Position numbers and translations under genes: made by a program
Shown: in pieces, positions 33,931 through 45,360 of the stretch
How the letters are laid out: each line of letters starts with the position of its first letter
Position numbering within the stretch: the first letter of the stretch is position 1
Notes under the pieces: generated by a model
Seen by the model: only the letters and a program-made list of their open reading frames with translations
What the model was told of the DNA's origin: nothing
The model's database searches: none
Assembly (NCBI RefSeq): GCF_022682495.2
Contig: NC_071399.1
Span: 3,391,342 to 3,455,341 of the forward strand
Reading direction: 5' to 3'
DNA from: Desmodus rotundus
Lineage: Eukaryota; Chordata; Mammalia; Chiroptera; Phyllostomidae
DNA: 64,000 nucleotides

Positions 33931-36149
33931 AAAACTACAATGAAAGTGCCAGGAGTTTGCCGGGGGGACTGATTTGTGTGAGTAGCTTAGAAATTAATAT
34001 ACTGGAGAACATAAAATTCTGGTCAAGTTGATATATATAATAAAGTTGTATAACTATTTTTCCACAATTAAGCTGTCTGGGAGAGCTTTATAATTCTGTA
34101 CCTCCCAAACATTCTCTCTGTAGAGAGAAAATACAATTATCTGTGACTTGAAATAAAAGGAGAAAAAAAATCCTCTTCCATCCACATTTTATTTAGCACT
34201 AGAATTTAATACAAAATACAGATTACCTCCCCAAATCTTCTTTTCTCTATAAAAGTAAAGTAACCGTAGCTCTCAAGACAACATAGCTGCCCGCAGAATG
34301 TCCTGGATCTTTGTTGAAAACCAACGTTAACAACTTCACCGCACCTCTCCTTGCTATCGCTGGGTGTGTTTAGCTTTGTAACCTAAGCGATGGCGCCCAA
34401 CAATCTGCCAAATGATCATTTTTTCAATTAAAAGATTAAGCCCACTGAAAGTCTACTTATAAAAACTTGAAGGAAAAAAAAAGGACTGCAAATAATTTCT
34501 AGCTTAGTTCAGAAACGCACATTAGGAAAGAATGCTTAGTGAACTCCATGAAGCTGTTCTTCAGTGAAAGCATGTATTCATTTTCCCTCGGACAGCAAAC
34601 TTTTGTAGCTATATATTCAAAGAGTGAAGAAAGCTCATTGAGATGCCTAAGAGATAGTGCGCGGGGCGTGTTGCTATGGCTCCAGTGGCCAGCCTGCAGC
34701 CTGCCAGCACCCACTGCAGTCACTGAGGGGAAAGGGCCCTTGCAGTCCTGAGCTTTTCTTCTGCAGATGCTTTGATCAACTTTTCGGACAGCGACAGCGG
34801 AGAGCAGCAACTGCGGCCAGGAGCCCAACAGCCCAAGGTGCCGGCCAGTGGACCTGCAGGCTCCGCGCTCCCCTTGGTTGTCTGCCAATGATCAAAGACT
34901 CAATGCTTTTTCACACTAAACAGCCCATAAATAAACAATGAGCTACAGCCTCCGGACAGAAGAAGAAGGCCAGGGACAAAGAAAACAGAAGGGCTCAGCG
35001 TGAGGAGAGCAACTCAGCTACTCAGCCTGAATTGTGAATATTTCCAATTTGTTTGCTTGCTCTGGACGACTCCTTCCTCTCTTTGTTTGGAATACCCACG
35101 TGGGCTGCTTGGTATTCTAAAAGATAAAAAGATAGTTTTTCTTCTCATTATCTCTCCTATTTCCTTCCTTTCAGCTACATCTGTAATGAACTCTGCTAAG
35201 TTCCCTATCGCTCCCTATCTGAAGCACTACCACTGTATGATCATGTAATAAAACTGTTTTCTCCATCCTTACACCAAGCCTTCCTCCACCTCTGCTGCAA
35301 TAATGCAGACTCTTTGGGACCACAACGGCCAAGGGAGTCAAGAAAATTTGCAAAGAGCGGTTGTAACTACCAGCCATGACCAAGCAGACAGGAAGCAATG
35401 GTAGGCCGGCGTAGGAGGAAAGCAAGTGGGGCAGGTTCTAAGGGCTCCGTGAGGATGATGAGAAGACTCAGAGTTGGTGGCAGAGCAGAGGAACTGAAGT
35501 CCAAGATCCTGTGACTAGCAGAACCCGACTTCACTCACCCCCAGGGCACCATGCACAAATTGGGTTCTACTGCTTGGAACCCCTTGGTGTACAAGTAATA
35601 TGATGGGAATAGTGCCTTTTGGGGTCCCGCCATCTAGGTGGTGGTGTCAGTGTGAGTGGTTTTAATTTACATATTCAGAGGAAAAGGGGAAGGGGATGAA
35701 AAAGTACAAAAATTTACATATTCAGAAAATCCCACTGAATGACAAAATCCAGGCGTGAGTTAGTCACAAAAGCCAAGGGCAAGGTAGAGTAGTGGAGGTG
35801 GGAATAACAAGCCGAGGGGGTTGCCACGTGGGCTGAAAATGTTTGCAAGATCTAGGGAACAGACTAAGAGAACATGAGTTGAGAGAGTGTTCTGTAAATA
35901 ACAGGCAGTGAGCAGGAAGTGAGTCCATCCCAGAGGTCAGTCAGAAAGCCGATTTGACAAGCAGGCTGAACATCCGAGGCACCCTTCTGTTAGGAGGGGA
36001 CCCAGCTCCCATCCAGAGGTCACGGGAGTGGGAAACTTAGGGTATGGAGGGCAGGTACTTCAGACAGGGCCCTGAGCATGCGCCCCCACCTCCATGGTAG
36101 AGCCCCGGCTCTCCTGGGGCCACGGCCACACTACCTCCACCCCACTGCC
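33931..36149. other. Unassigned stretch
   Basis: No gene or repeat is recognised over about 2.2 kb. The minus-strand frame 34499-34888 (129 codons) and its plus-strand counterparts have no domain. At 34662-34684, 'gcgcggggcgtgttgctatg' is an isolated GC-rich patch with half of an X-box. Confidence 0.5.
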
Positions 36150-36290
36150 TGACAAAGTCAAAGTTCCTCACCCAGAAAACCTCCCTGATGACCGAGGCCT
36201 CCGTGGATCCCTTCCCTTCTGGACCCATAGTTTTGGCAATCATTTTATTTACACTAGATCTCCATGATCAAATCTTATAAAATTCTCAAA
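36150..36290 (+). repeat. Possible L2 fragment
   Basis: 'gaaaacctccctgatgaccg' resembles the L2 phrase 'gaagccttccctgaccac', but the match is short. Confidence 0.35.
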
Positions 36291-36375
36291 CAGCTTTCTG
36301 GGCATGAATTTTGTATACAATTAAAACCTTTCTGCAGCAAAAATTGAAAGAAGGGTGGGCACAAGACTGACGCTT

Positions 36376-36391
36376 AAGAAATACTTGTTCA
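36376..36391 (+). repeat. L1 target-site duplication, left copy
   Basis: aagaaatacttgttca is identical over 16 bases to the right copy at 36647-36662. Confidence 0.95.
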
Positions 36392-36646
36392 ATAATCAAC
36401 AAAAGAAAAAAGCAAACAAAATATAACCAGAGACATTGAAGTTAAGAACAATCTAACAATAGCCAGAGGGGAGTGGGGAGGGGACTGTGGGGAGAGGGAT
36501 TACAGGAACTACTATAAAGGACACATGGACAAAATCAAGGGGGAGAGTGGAGGTGGGGGAGGGAGGTGGGTTTGGCTGGGGGGCGGTGGAGGGATGGGGA
36601 TAAAATGCAGCCAACTGTAATTGAATAACAATAAAAATTTTTAAAA
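36392..36646 (+). mobile_element. 255-bp truncated L1 insertion with perfect TSD
   Basis: The insert starts in L1 3' sequence ('gacattgaagttaagaacaa', 'caatagccagaggggagtgg'), passes 'aactactataaaggacacat' and the G-rich 3' UTR, and ends 'ctgtaattgaataacaataa' plus an A-rich tail. Perfect 16-bp duplications flank it, so the boundaries are known to the base (give or take the A tail) and the insertion is young. It is non-coding. Confidence 0.95.
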
Positions 36647-36662
36647 AAGAAATACTTGTTCA
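36647..36662 (+). repeat. L1 target-site duplication, right copy
   Basis: aagaaatacttgttca, identical to 36376-36391. Confidence 0.95.
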
Positions 36663-36699
36663 GTTAAATTGATACTGAAATTGATTTTTAATTTAGGTT

Positions 36700-36905
36700 T
36701 CTATTTTCTTAAAGCTTTTCAGCTTTAGTGAGGTGTAATTGACAAATAAAATTGTATATATTTAAAGTAGGCGGCATGATCATATGACCCGTGTGTACAC
36801 TTTGAAATGATACAATTAACACGTCCATCACCTTACATAGTTACTTTTTTTTATGGTGAGAATGCCTACGACCAACTGTCCTGGAAAATAAGAAGCCTAC
36901 AACAC
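36700..36905. mobile_element. Old L1M-type fragment
   Basis: 'tagtgaggtgtaattgacaa', 'ataaaattgtatatatttaa', 'tgaaatgatacaattaacac' and 'gtccatcaccttacatagtt' match a common L1M piece ('ttgaggtataattgacatac...aacatccgtcaccatacatagtta'). Orientation relative to L1 is not certain. Confidence 0.7.
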
Positions 36906-39839
36906 AGAGTGCTCACTTACCAGGAATGGGGTGGAGCCCCAGGACAGCGATCCTGTCATAACGACAATTTTAATATGATGCAATAAATTACATGAGTTTT
37001 CACTGGTATTCCTAAAAAAATTTTTACCTCTCGTGAGATGAGAGGACACTTTACATCTCAGCTTGCTTAAACCAGGATGCATTTATCATGTTATGTAAAT
37101 GAAAGTCCATTAAGGTAATTGCTGTGAAATGAGTGAAACTAATTAATAACACTAATTTTTCTAGTGGTCTCGACTTCATCTCGACTAAGAAACCAATTAC
37201 TTACGAACTGTGCACTTACATTAATAGCTGCGCTGGCTTTTTCCTCTCCAGAGACTTGTCACTGTGAGTTTATTTTCTCATACATACAGTGACTAACAAA
37301 CAAAATTGCATTCTTCTCTGTAAATCTTTCTTTAGAAGGGCAGGAGTGTGAGAACAGTGACAGCAGTGGGTAGTCTTGTGACACCTTTCATACATCTAGT
37401 ACGTCCGCGTTGTGGATTTTTGTCCTTCCTGTACTACTTAGTAGGAAACCTGAAACAGGAATGCAGACAACTCCCTCAGCACTCAGTGTTCACTCTCTGC
37501 ACTTAACTGACTTTGCAAGCACTCACCGAGCACTTCAAATGGTGCGTGGCACGCATTAAACACTACAGAGGTGTTCGCGACACACACAAAGGCACTTTGC
37601 ATTTCACTAGTACATACCCCGTGCTTTGGAGAACACGAAGCTGGTCAAATCCTGGGAGTTTTTCATGCTGGAAATATATTTAAGCTGAGCTAATGTAGGC
37701 TCAGATAGAGGCTTGCACTTCCATGGAGAAATAGACAGGGCATGCCAAGGAGTAAATACAGGACGATCAAATAGTTGCAGGGAAGAAAAGGTGGGTAGAT
37801 AACATTAATTTGTGGGCTCTTTTGTTTGTTTTGTCCTGTTGGGTTGTTGGTTCGGGTATAAAACGCATGAGAGGGCAGCAGGAAATGAAGTCAGAGAAGA
37901 CATAAAGAATGGCCAAGCTGTCTGGAATGGGTGCACTGACCATCACACATGGTGCTTTGGGAGGAGGCTGGAAAAGGAAGGACCACTGTAGTGTAGGCAG
38001 GGGGGTGGGGAGGTGAGGAACTGCCCTCAGGGATGACAAACCACAGGGACATCATGTGATGTCATCAGACAAAACAAAGAGGTGGGAGAGGGCACGGAGA
38101 GCAGGGAGACAGGACCAGTCAGTGCTGGAAGGGGGAACTTGGCTTTGAACACACTGAGGTCGCAGGACCAGAGGGACGCTGGGTCGAGGCAGCAGAGTGC
38201 GACCACACAGATCAGGGCTTTATGGGCAGCAGATGAGACCCGACCCCAAGAGGCTGCGTGTCACTAGCACTTTTCAGGGGGAGAGTGTCAGGAAACTGGA
38301 GGCAGCCCACCCACTCCAGTGACGGGTGAGCAAAAGAGACCCGTGGTTGGTGAGATGGTGAGACGCCCCGGTGGCCCCAGGATGTACGTAGCCCTCCGGG
38401 ACGTCCTTCAGAGCTAGGAACTGGATTGGACATTAAAGGCCATGTGGCGGTAGCGATACCAGGAAAGGGTGGTGGCCCTCCGGGGTGCTCAGCTGGCTTG
38501 CTGAGGCCAGCAGCCTGGGCTGCATGTCCACACCCGAGTCCACTCTGAGGCCCAGACCCTCTGAAGGCGGATCTCAGTACTGGGGCCCCGGAGTTAGCAC
38601 GTAACATATTTTCTAAGTCATTCTAATTAGAATAATAAACTTAAGTTTCTAGAACAAGAAGTTTTATAGACATGGCAAGAGACGTTTCTTTGGCTATTAT
38701 ATATATATTTTTGTATGTCTTACACATTGTAGAGTAAGTAGCGACTATTTTGACAAGTTACATGAACAAACTAAGGAAGAACTTGTTTTAACCACAGGTC
38801 ATATTACCTTCTGGACGCCCCAGGAGTTATTCCGGTTACACTGGTGACATGGGTCAGTGCTTGGTTCTTGTGCGGGTGTGGTTTGCTTTGCTGTGTTATG
38901 AGGACTGCACAGAGAGTAGAGGGCTCGCATGGTCCTCACTTCCTCATCTCTTGCCAGCCAGGTGGAAACAGAATGCCCTCAAATCAGGAGGTTGACACAG
39001 TCATCACTGAATTCTTTGTAAGGCCTCTCAGTTTCTAGGTTGACACTATTCCATCCTTGAGTGTAAGCCCAGATCGTTTGCCCAATTTCCTTTGTTTTTC
39101 ACTGGTCTAGGAGAAAGACCTATATTTTTGTAGACATAAATGGCAACTCTGACCCTTTCCAGTTAATGATAGTAAAAGGAGATTTGCATTTAAAGTTTTG
39201 TTAAGCTGAATCTTACATAGTTAGCTTAGAAACATAGCTTCCAAAAAAAGTATAGTTAACCCTACACTTCCTTTTAGTTGACACTATACCAGTTCAAAAT
39301 CTGTATTTTGTACAGTGAACACATGCTTGAAAAAATAAAGCCAGCTTCTGACCAGTTCACTACAAAGCTTTTAGTGTATTGTGATAAAGGAAGAGTGAAG
39401 AAAGGATTTACGTTAACTGACCTACATTACATTTTATGGTAAAAACTCAATTCCAAGTAAATAATCCGTAACTTAAAATAGCCTTAGAAACTTCGGGTCT
39501 AAGTTGAAATAAGAAAGATTAGCTCATTGTATTTGACATTATTTTGAGTAGGGTTTTCCCAGCATTCTATGAACACATTTCCACGCAGGCATGCATTTCC
39601 ACACTTGAATGTTTTGTTATGAAATTTTACTGTGACTCTCTAGATTTCTCCATATTTCTAATTGCAGGCTCAGTCTTTTATCATATGTGGTTCAGAAAAC
39701 TTCTGTCAACTTTTCAGTTGTAAACCTGATGATGTCTATTTTGTGAAGCATGCTTACAAGACCTTTCTTTTAGGAGTAAGATCAATTGGTTGGCTACCTC
39801 CCGTCCTGCTCCTTGAACACGCATGCTACATCCCATACA
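36906..39839. other. Unassigned stretch
   Basis: No gene or confident repeat is seen over about 2.9 kb. A GC-rich part at 38.0-38.6 kb gives frames of up to 131 codons on both strands with no domain. A short (TA)n lies at 38699-38708. 39.1-39.6 kb is AT rich and repeat-free. Confidence 0.5.
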
Positions 39840-40316
39840 TCAAGAGGAGGCGTCTAATGCTTCCGCCCTTGAATCTGACTGTTCTTACTGATTTTTGTGA
39901 CCATTAAACATTGTAGCAGAAGTAATATTCTGGGACTTAAGGTGTTCCAGGTCAGAAGAATGTTTGCAACATCTTCGTGGACTTCGCACCCACTTGTTCT
40001 AGGAATGTTCCCTCTTGGAAACCAGACACCACTTTGTGAAAGCGCAAGGCACTTAGAGGGGGCTCCAGCCGGACTCCCAGCCAATAGCCAGCACCAACCG
40101 CCAGCCAGATGTGGGAGCTTTCTGGGATGGCCAGCCTGCTCAAGTCTTCACGTGGCTGAATCCCCAGCACACACTGAACTGCAAAGGCACGACACCCCTA
40201 AATAGGAACTACTCAGCCGCCAGCTGGTGAGCCGTGAGACACAATAAACACAGATGTTTTAATTCACTAGTTTGGGGGACAGTTGTTATACAGCAAAGAC
40301 AACCAGGACACTAGTT
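39840..40316 (+). mobile_element. MLT1-type LTR (ERVL-MaLR)
   Basis: 'cgcccttgaatctgactgtt' and 'attgtagcagaagtaatatt' at the left, 'ccagccaatagccagcacca' and 'accgccagccagatgtggga' in the middle, and 'gagacacaataaacacagat' followed by 'gttttaattcactagtttgg' and 'gttatacagcaaagacaacc' at the right give the MLT1 order ('...cagcaccaactgccagacatgtgag...aataaatg...ttttaagccactaagttttggggt...acgcagcaatagataac'). No internal part is present. An old solo LTR. Confidence 0.75.
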
Positions 40317-40524
40317 TACCTTTCTCTGCTCAGGGTCAGACTGTCAGACTTTCATGGTTATTTTCCACTGAAAATAACATACTGGAGACCGAAAGACCCT
40401 TAAAAATTTTCCCTAGTAGTCTGGCATCATTAAAATGCTCTCGATTTGGTTAATGGAAATAACTCACCCTTATCTCTTTTACATGTTTTTTCCTCTAATT
40501 GTTACTGAAACAAGACCTGAGCTC
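40317..40524. other. Unassigned spacer
   Basis: No recognisable feature is seen between the MLT1 LTR and the following MIR. Confidence 0.45.
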
Positions 40525-40670
40525 CATACATTTATAGGATCTGCCAAGCTCGCCCCACCCCCATCAAATAGAAGAGGAAACAGGTCCCTGAGATCTGAAG
40601 GACCCACCCAAAGACATAAGGGATTATCATCTGCTCCAGCTTCAAACCTTAGCTCTGTGTCCCTTGCTCG
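40525..40670 (-). repeat. MIR SINE, antisense
   Basis: 'aaatagaagaggaaacaggt' followed by 'gatctgaaggacccacccaa' and 'catctgctccagcttcaaac' follows 'cagatgaggaaactgaggc...gttaagtgacttgcccaaggtcac'. Confidence 0.55.
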
Positions 40671-41089
40671 GACCTGCCTCTAGGGGGTCATGTTTTTCCT
40701 GGGGAAAGTATGAGTTCAAGACAACACCACATCTCATTGTTCTTTGCTTAAATTAGCAAACGATTTTACAGATCCTTAACTGAATCAGTTTTTACTGAAA
40801 TTGAAGGACAGCAAAATACTTCTGCCTGATTTTCTTCCCTTGTCAAACTCTGTGGACTCCTAGAATGTTACAGATCTCGCGCTTCACTGCCCTGAGGGGA
40901 GGCAGCATGGTCTAGTTGACCCCCTCTTCCTGCAAACAGTGTTTATCCCTCCTCGCCCTGGTCCCCAGACAGCACCCCACTCACACTCGCAGTCAGATAA
41001 TCCGTTACACTGATATAGCTCTCAGTGAAGGCTGGTAACCCTCAACTCCTACTTTTCCTTCTGTTCTTGGGCTCTGATTAAATTCTCAA
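40671..41089. other. Unassigned stretch
   Basis: No gene is seen. The right part may already be decayed L2. Confidence 0.4.
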
Positions 41090-41815
41090 TATGCATTTCC
41101 AAGCTACTAAACACTGGTGTTTAGATGTCTTGCTATCACCTCTTAATTAACATTTCAAAAATAAAACAAATTTTCAGTCCAAAGCACCCAGAAAGTAAAC
41201 AATCTGGTTGTTCCTTGAAATATTCTATCAAGAGCCCCACTCTTTCCCCAATATTCAAGGTTTCAACTCTCCAAAGAGGATCTCTTATTCTTTCTCCTCT
41301 TTATTGCTCAATTGCCTCATTTTATAGTTTTTTTATAAGAAATATCTTTCATCCACCTCCTCCTCTCCATTTCCGGGATCACCACCAATTCACTGTGACT
41401 GGGCTAGCCACGCAGCACATTATTCAGAATTTCTGGGACTACTCAGTCTATCCTTTCCAGTGTATTCTTTGCCTTAAAAACACCGCTCAATTTAACTTCC
41501 TTGAACACTAATTTCATTATAATTTTGTGCTGCTCAAAAACCTTCCATGACTCCCTACTTCCTACTGTGTAGACTCTAACTGGTTGTTCTTGAAGGCTCT
41601 TGGGAATCAAGCCCCACCCCATCAACCCTGCTTCATGTCTATTGCTCTCCAAGTTCACTATCCTCCTGTTTCCATAAGGGACCCGTTACTCTACCTAGAA
41701 CACCTGTTCCCTCCCAAAATCCTTCACTTCCCTCCAAACTAGGTTCCTTAACACTCTCTCCTCGAAACTTTCCCTAATTACATCTGTGGAACTAAATAAT
41801 GTTTAACATCATTTT
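41090..41815 (+). mobile_element. L2 LINE 3' portion, about 700 bp
   Basis: Landmarks in order: 'aaaaaccttccatgactccc', 'tgtgtagactctaactggtt', 'gaatcaagccccaccccatc', 'ccaagttcactatcctcctg', 'ctacctagaacacctgttcc', 'aaatccttcacttccctcca' and 'cgaaactttccctaattaca'. This is the L2 3' region. The ORF-like frame at 41125-41511 (128 codons) is within it and has no domain. Confidence 0.82.
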
Positions 41816-43546
41816 TAAAAATAAAACAAAGAACGGTAAGTGATGAAGTTAGAAGAGAAAAATATCCCTGACTATCGCATATGACAGCCTGAAATTCCAC
41901 AATTAGAGAGCTTGCAGGTGAAACTAGACCTTGCAACTAAAATGTAAACTCTCAGCAAAGAAATAGCCCTGCATTTTTGAGTATGAAATATTTCATCATC
42001 TCTTTTCTGGAGAGCAAAGGTTTGGGCCGCAGGGGAACCCTTGTTGCATGTTTAGGATAAGCTGAGGAAAGAAAAGGGAAGGGAGAAGTACGAGATGCCA
42101 AAAGCTCAATTTGCCTACTTTGCAAACAACTTTTTTCTTTGGAGAATTAGCCATGTGCATTATAGATATAACTATCAATTATTCAGAATATTTGATGAAT
42201 CAGTTACTCTGTCTCCCACAATGCTGGAGGGCAGACTTCTTTTCCTGAGCACCACCTTCCTGCCTGTAAATGAGACATTTTAGGGGTCCTGACACCAGAA
42301 GGGGGTGGAGTCAGCTTGCTGGCACTGCGGGGCATTCTCCCATGTTGTTTTCCACTCCCCCTGCCCCTGTAGTGTAGCAGTTTGGGCTCTGATGCTAAAC
42401 CTCACCCCCTACTACCACTAAACAAGAGGAGTTCTAAGTAATGAAGTTCTGGGCTTTTCACAAGGAAGTTAAAAGAGGAGCGAAAAGATGCCCTTAGTTG
42501 GCCACATGTTTTCTCTCTAGTTTGCAGACATATTTTTCTCCCTCTTTCCTGCCATTGGCCCCATCTGCTCATCGGCTCTGTCTACTTCTGGACTGTGCGT
42601 CTGGGTCACTGTCCCTTTGCTGCATCCCTGTTCTCTTCTCTACTTCCCTGGCCCCTGGCTTCTCACTTGCTTCCCCTACTCACTCTCACCTCCTTGCCAG
42701 CTGCCACCAACACAAGTGTTTAGTGACCTCGATTACAATGGAAAATATGTCACCCCTTCCTGGCAGAAGCAGGAGGAGGGTGCATCTAGGTGTCTGTCAG
42801 TTTGCAGACAGGAAAGAGAGCTGGAGATCTAGAAACCGAGCCCAGGATTATCCTAAGAGCTGAGGTGCTAACTCCACCTGCTCTCCACGATAATACCTCC
42901 CTAGAACTTGGGAGCATGCAAGAGTTACCCAAGGGCACTGAAATGAAATCCAGGACCAGCTATTTTTATATTATAGCTTGGAAATGCAAGCTAGAGAAAT
43001 AATTCACTTCAAAATTATGAGTACCTTACCTTTTGACAGAGAATCTACTCCGGCTTAAGGTTAGTTACAAGGTACAAAATGTCATTCTCTCTAGACATTT
43101 TATGTTGGATCCAAATATCATCTGAACACATTTAATAGAGAGAAAGAACAGATCACACTACATCAGTCATCCTGGCTTTTCATTTGACAGCTTCTTCCCT
43201 GCAAAGTGTGATTCCGTCCAGACTTCACCTGTCCCCGCAGGTAAAAGGGGAGGCAGGGAAGAAGGAGGGGAGGAAGGAAAGGAGAGCAAGCCTGAAATAC
43301 ATTCTGCCACACTTGGGAAAGTGTATTATTGTTTCTTTTTAACTGGAAAACATTCCTTGGGTTTCAGAGCACTTTGAAAGACAGTCCCTTCTGGAGACTA
43401 CTTGCAACACTGTTTTATTCAAAGACCCTAAAAATGGGTCTCTCTAAGACTCCCTGCCAGGCAAGAAGAGACTCCGAATGTCCTTGTGGCCGCAATTAAC
43501 ATTCTTAGAGAAACTTGTCCTCAGCTTTCTCTTTCTCTCTTCCAAG
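41816..43546. other. Unassigned stretch upstream of the CpG island
   Basis: No gene or repeat is recognised. 42498-42863 has a 121-codon frame without a domain. At 43519-43546, a pyrimidine-rich run (ctttctctttctctcttcc) followed by AAG makes a strong splice-acceptor-like signal facing the CpG island. Confidence 0.5.
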
Positions 43547-43559
43547 TTGGCCAGTGTCT

Positions 43560-44730
43560 GCAAACTCCACCGAGCCGCAGTCAAAGCACCCCTAACCCCC
43601 GAGCCTGTGGGAACTTGGGAGTTTCAAGACGAACACGTGGGTCCCCAAAGGCCTCTTTTCCACTGCAAGAAATCCTTCACCACAAAGGACGAGGGAGAGG
43701 CCGGGGGAGGGGCGCGGAATGGACTTGGACAGGAAGGAATGAGGGACCTGGCCTCGAGTCAACAGCCATCCCGCACTGCCTGGGATTTCTTAATCAGGAA
43801 CCGGAGTGGCAGCCCGGTCCGCACTCTGGATGCCCGGACCAGCGGCACCACGGTCTGCGAGGATGCGCAAAGCCGCTCTCCCGCAGCCCTCCCTGCGCTC
43901 CTCGCCCTCCAGGGACCCACCTTCTTCTCGGAGAGGCCCCGCTCAGACTGACGATTTCGCACCCGGCCCCCACCCCCATCCACCACATTCCCTGGGCTCC
44001 TCCGAGCTGCTGCCGCTAAAGTCCCCAGCAGTGGACTCTGCCCCGAAACTCCAGTGCAGCCGACTTGCGCGCACGGCTCCGCCGGGACCTGGGCCAGCTC
44101 GGGCTCTGCTGCAGGAAGAATCCACTGGGCCCTGGAGCGCAGCTTCAAACCTTGGTGCAGATGTGGCCCTTGGGACAGACACTGGAGCCCGCCCCAGTCT
44201 CCCCTGTCCCGCACCCTCCCTCACGCAGACCCGGAGGAACTAAAGTTGTCCAAGTTCGCAGCCAGCGAGCCCCGCCGCAGCCCGATCCGTGCCTGATACC
44301 CTGCGACGCGGGGCCCAGGGGTGTCCGGAACCCACTCTCACTGTCCCTCCCGCGTAGCCCTCAGCGCCGGGACGCACCGCCCTGGGCCCTCTCCTCCAAG
44401 TGCCACCGCCTGGCTCCCCGGACAAGTCCGGACACAGAAGGAAGAGGCAGGAGGGATGCACGCGCTCCTGGAGCCGCATCCGTGGACTTTCCTGCAGTAG
44501 GACCCCTCAGAGGCGAGTCCAGGGTGTCCGGAACCGGCCTGCACACTCACCCATGGCCGGAGGTCCGACTGTCCTTCCTACCCGAGCGAAAGGGGCCGGC
44601 GTGGCGTAGCCAAGTTCTCCGAGCGGCTCTCCGGCTGCTGGCACAGCCGCCAGGGACAGCCTCGCCCCTCCCAGCAGAGCGGTCCGGGGTTCCTGCACCC
44701 CTCCCTCTCCCACCTTCCTCCTCTGGCTGC
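43560..44730. promoter_or_regulatory. CpG island, probable promoter
   Basis: About 1.1-1.2 kb of GC-rich sequence with dense CpG. Lines near 44221-44340 hold about six CpGs per 60 bases, against about one or fewer in the surrounding AT-rich DNA. GC-box-like strings occur, such as 'gggaggggcgcgg' (43705-43717) and 'gcccgccccag' (44187-44197). No TATA box is evident. Long overlapping open frames occur on both strands, the usual by-product of stop-poor GC-rich DNA. The direction of transcription and the gene served cannot be told from the window. Confidence 0.75.
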
Positions 44731-45348
44731 CGGCTACTGGGCCCCCCTCCTCCGTGGCTCTCCTTCCCCCACCTTGCCCCTTTCACTTTCAGGCTAGCCA
44801 CGTGCAAAGGCCTCCGCCTTAAACACTTTAACCACACTTTGCACACCCAAGTCTCAGCGCCCCAGGAACGACCGGGCAGCCAGATAACAACCCTTCACGT
44901 GGAGACTGGGGCAAGATTACTCCAGCACACGCTGGTCTGGCATGATGATTTTCCATTCCCCCAAATCTCTTACGCATACCATTTTTTCCTTAATAGCAAT
45001 GTTAATAAAGACAAGAGGAAAATAATTTTTCTCCCTTTAATTTATACTATGCTGCTCTTCCTTCTTCTGTGTCAAATACACTTTTCTGTGACCTGGCAAG
45101 TCCTAAAAGGCGTGTGCACACATGTGCACACACGGAGGCAGGCCACGACATGCAGAAGTCACTTGGAAAACAGACGACGCGATCTAAGAGTCAGTCACTG
45201 GCCAATGGTGCTGCTGAAAGAGGCTTGGGCTTGTCAGTGGGAGCGAGGGGTCAGGGGGCCCTGCCCGATCCTGGGCCTCAGTTTCCTAATTTTTCCAAGG
45301 AAGGATCCAGAAAAAGTGATCTCCAAGGTCCCTTCAAGCAAAAAATAA
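44161..45348 (+). other. Longest open reading frame (395 codons from ATG), doubtful
   Basis: The frame is open from upstream of 44065 to 45348. Its first in-frame ATG is at 44161, in a poor initiation context (C at -3, T at +4). The first two thirds are arginine- and proline-rich and lie in the CpG island. The part near 44.9-45.1 kb encodes a hydrophobic run (IIFLPLIYTMLLFLLLCQI) that could be a membrane helix. The last 40 or so codons are encoded by a MIR3-like SINE. No domain or family is recognised and there are no supporting exons. I regard it as a chance frame unless transcripts show otherwise. Confidence 0.15.
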
Positions 45349-45360
45349 TTATATAACTCG
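45225..45360 (+). repeat. MIR3-like SINE
   Basis: 'ctgggcctcagtttcctaat' followed by 'aagtgatctccaaggtccct' and 'tcaagcaaaaaataa' follows MIR3 ('cctcagtttcctcatctg...gatgatctctaaggtcccttccagctctaaaa'). Confidence 0.65.

Noticed and set aside
35618..35645. CTCF-like core on the minus strand ('ccacctagatggcggg')
   Set aside because: Two mismatches at constrained core positions.
38040..38500. GC-rich stretch resembling a medium-reiterated repeat
   Set aside because: Phrase similarity was only a vague impression and no ordered landmarks could be matched.
43478..44296. Several overlapping frames of 80-177 codons on both strands in the CpG island
   Set aside because: GC-rich DNA is poor in stops. 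Equal openness on both strands and in several frames, with no domain, argues against coding.
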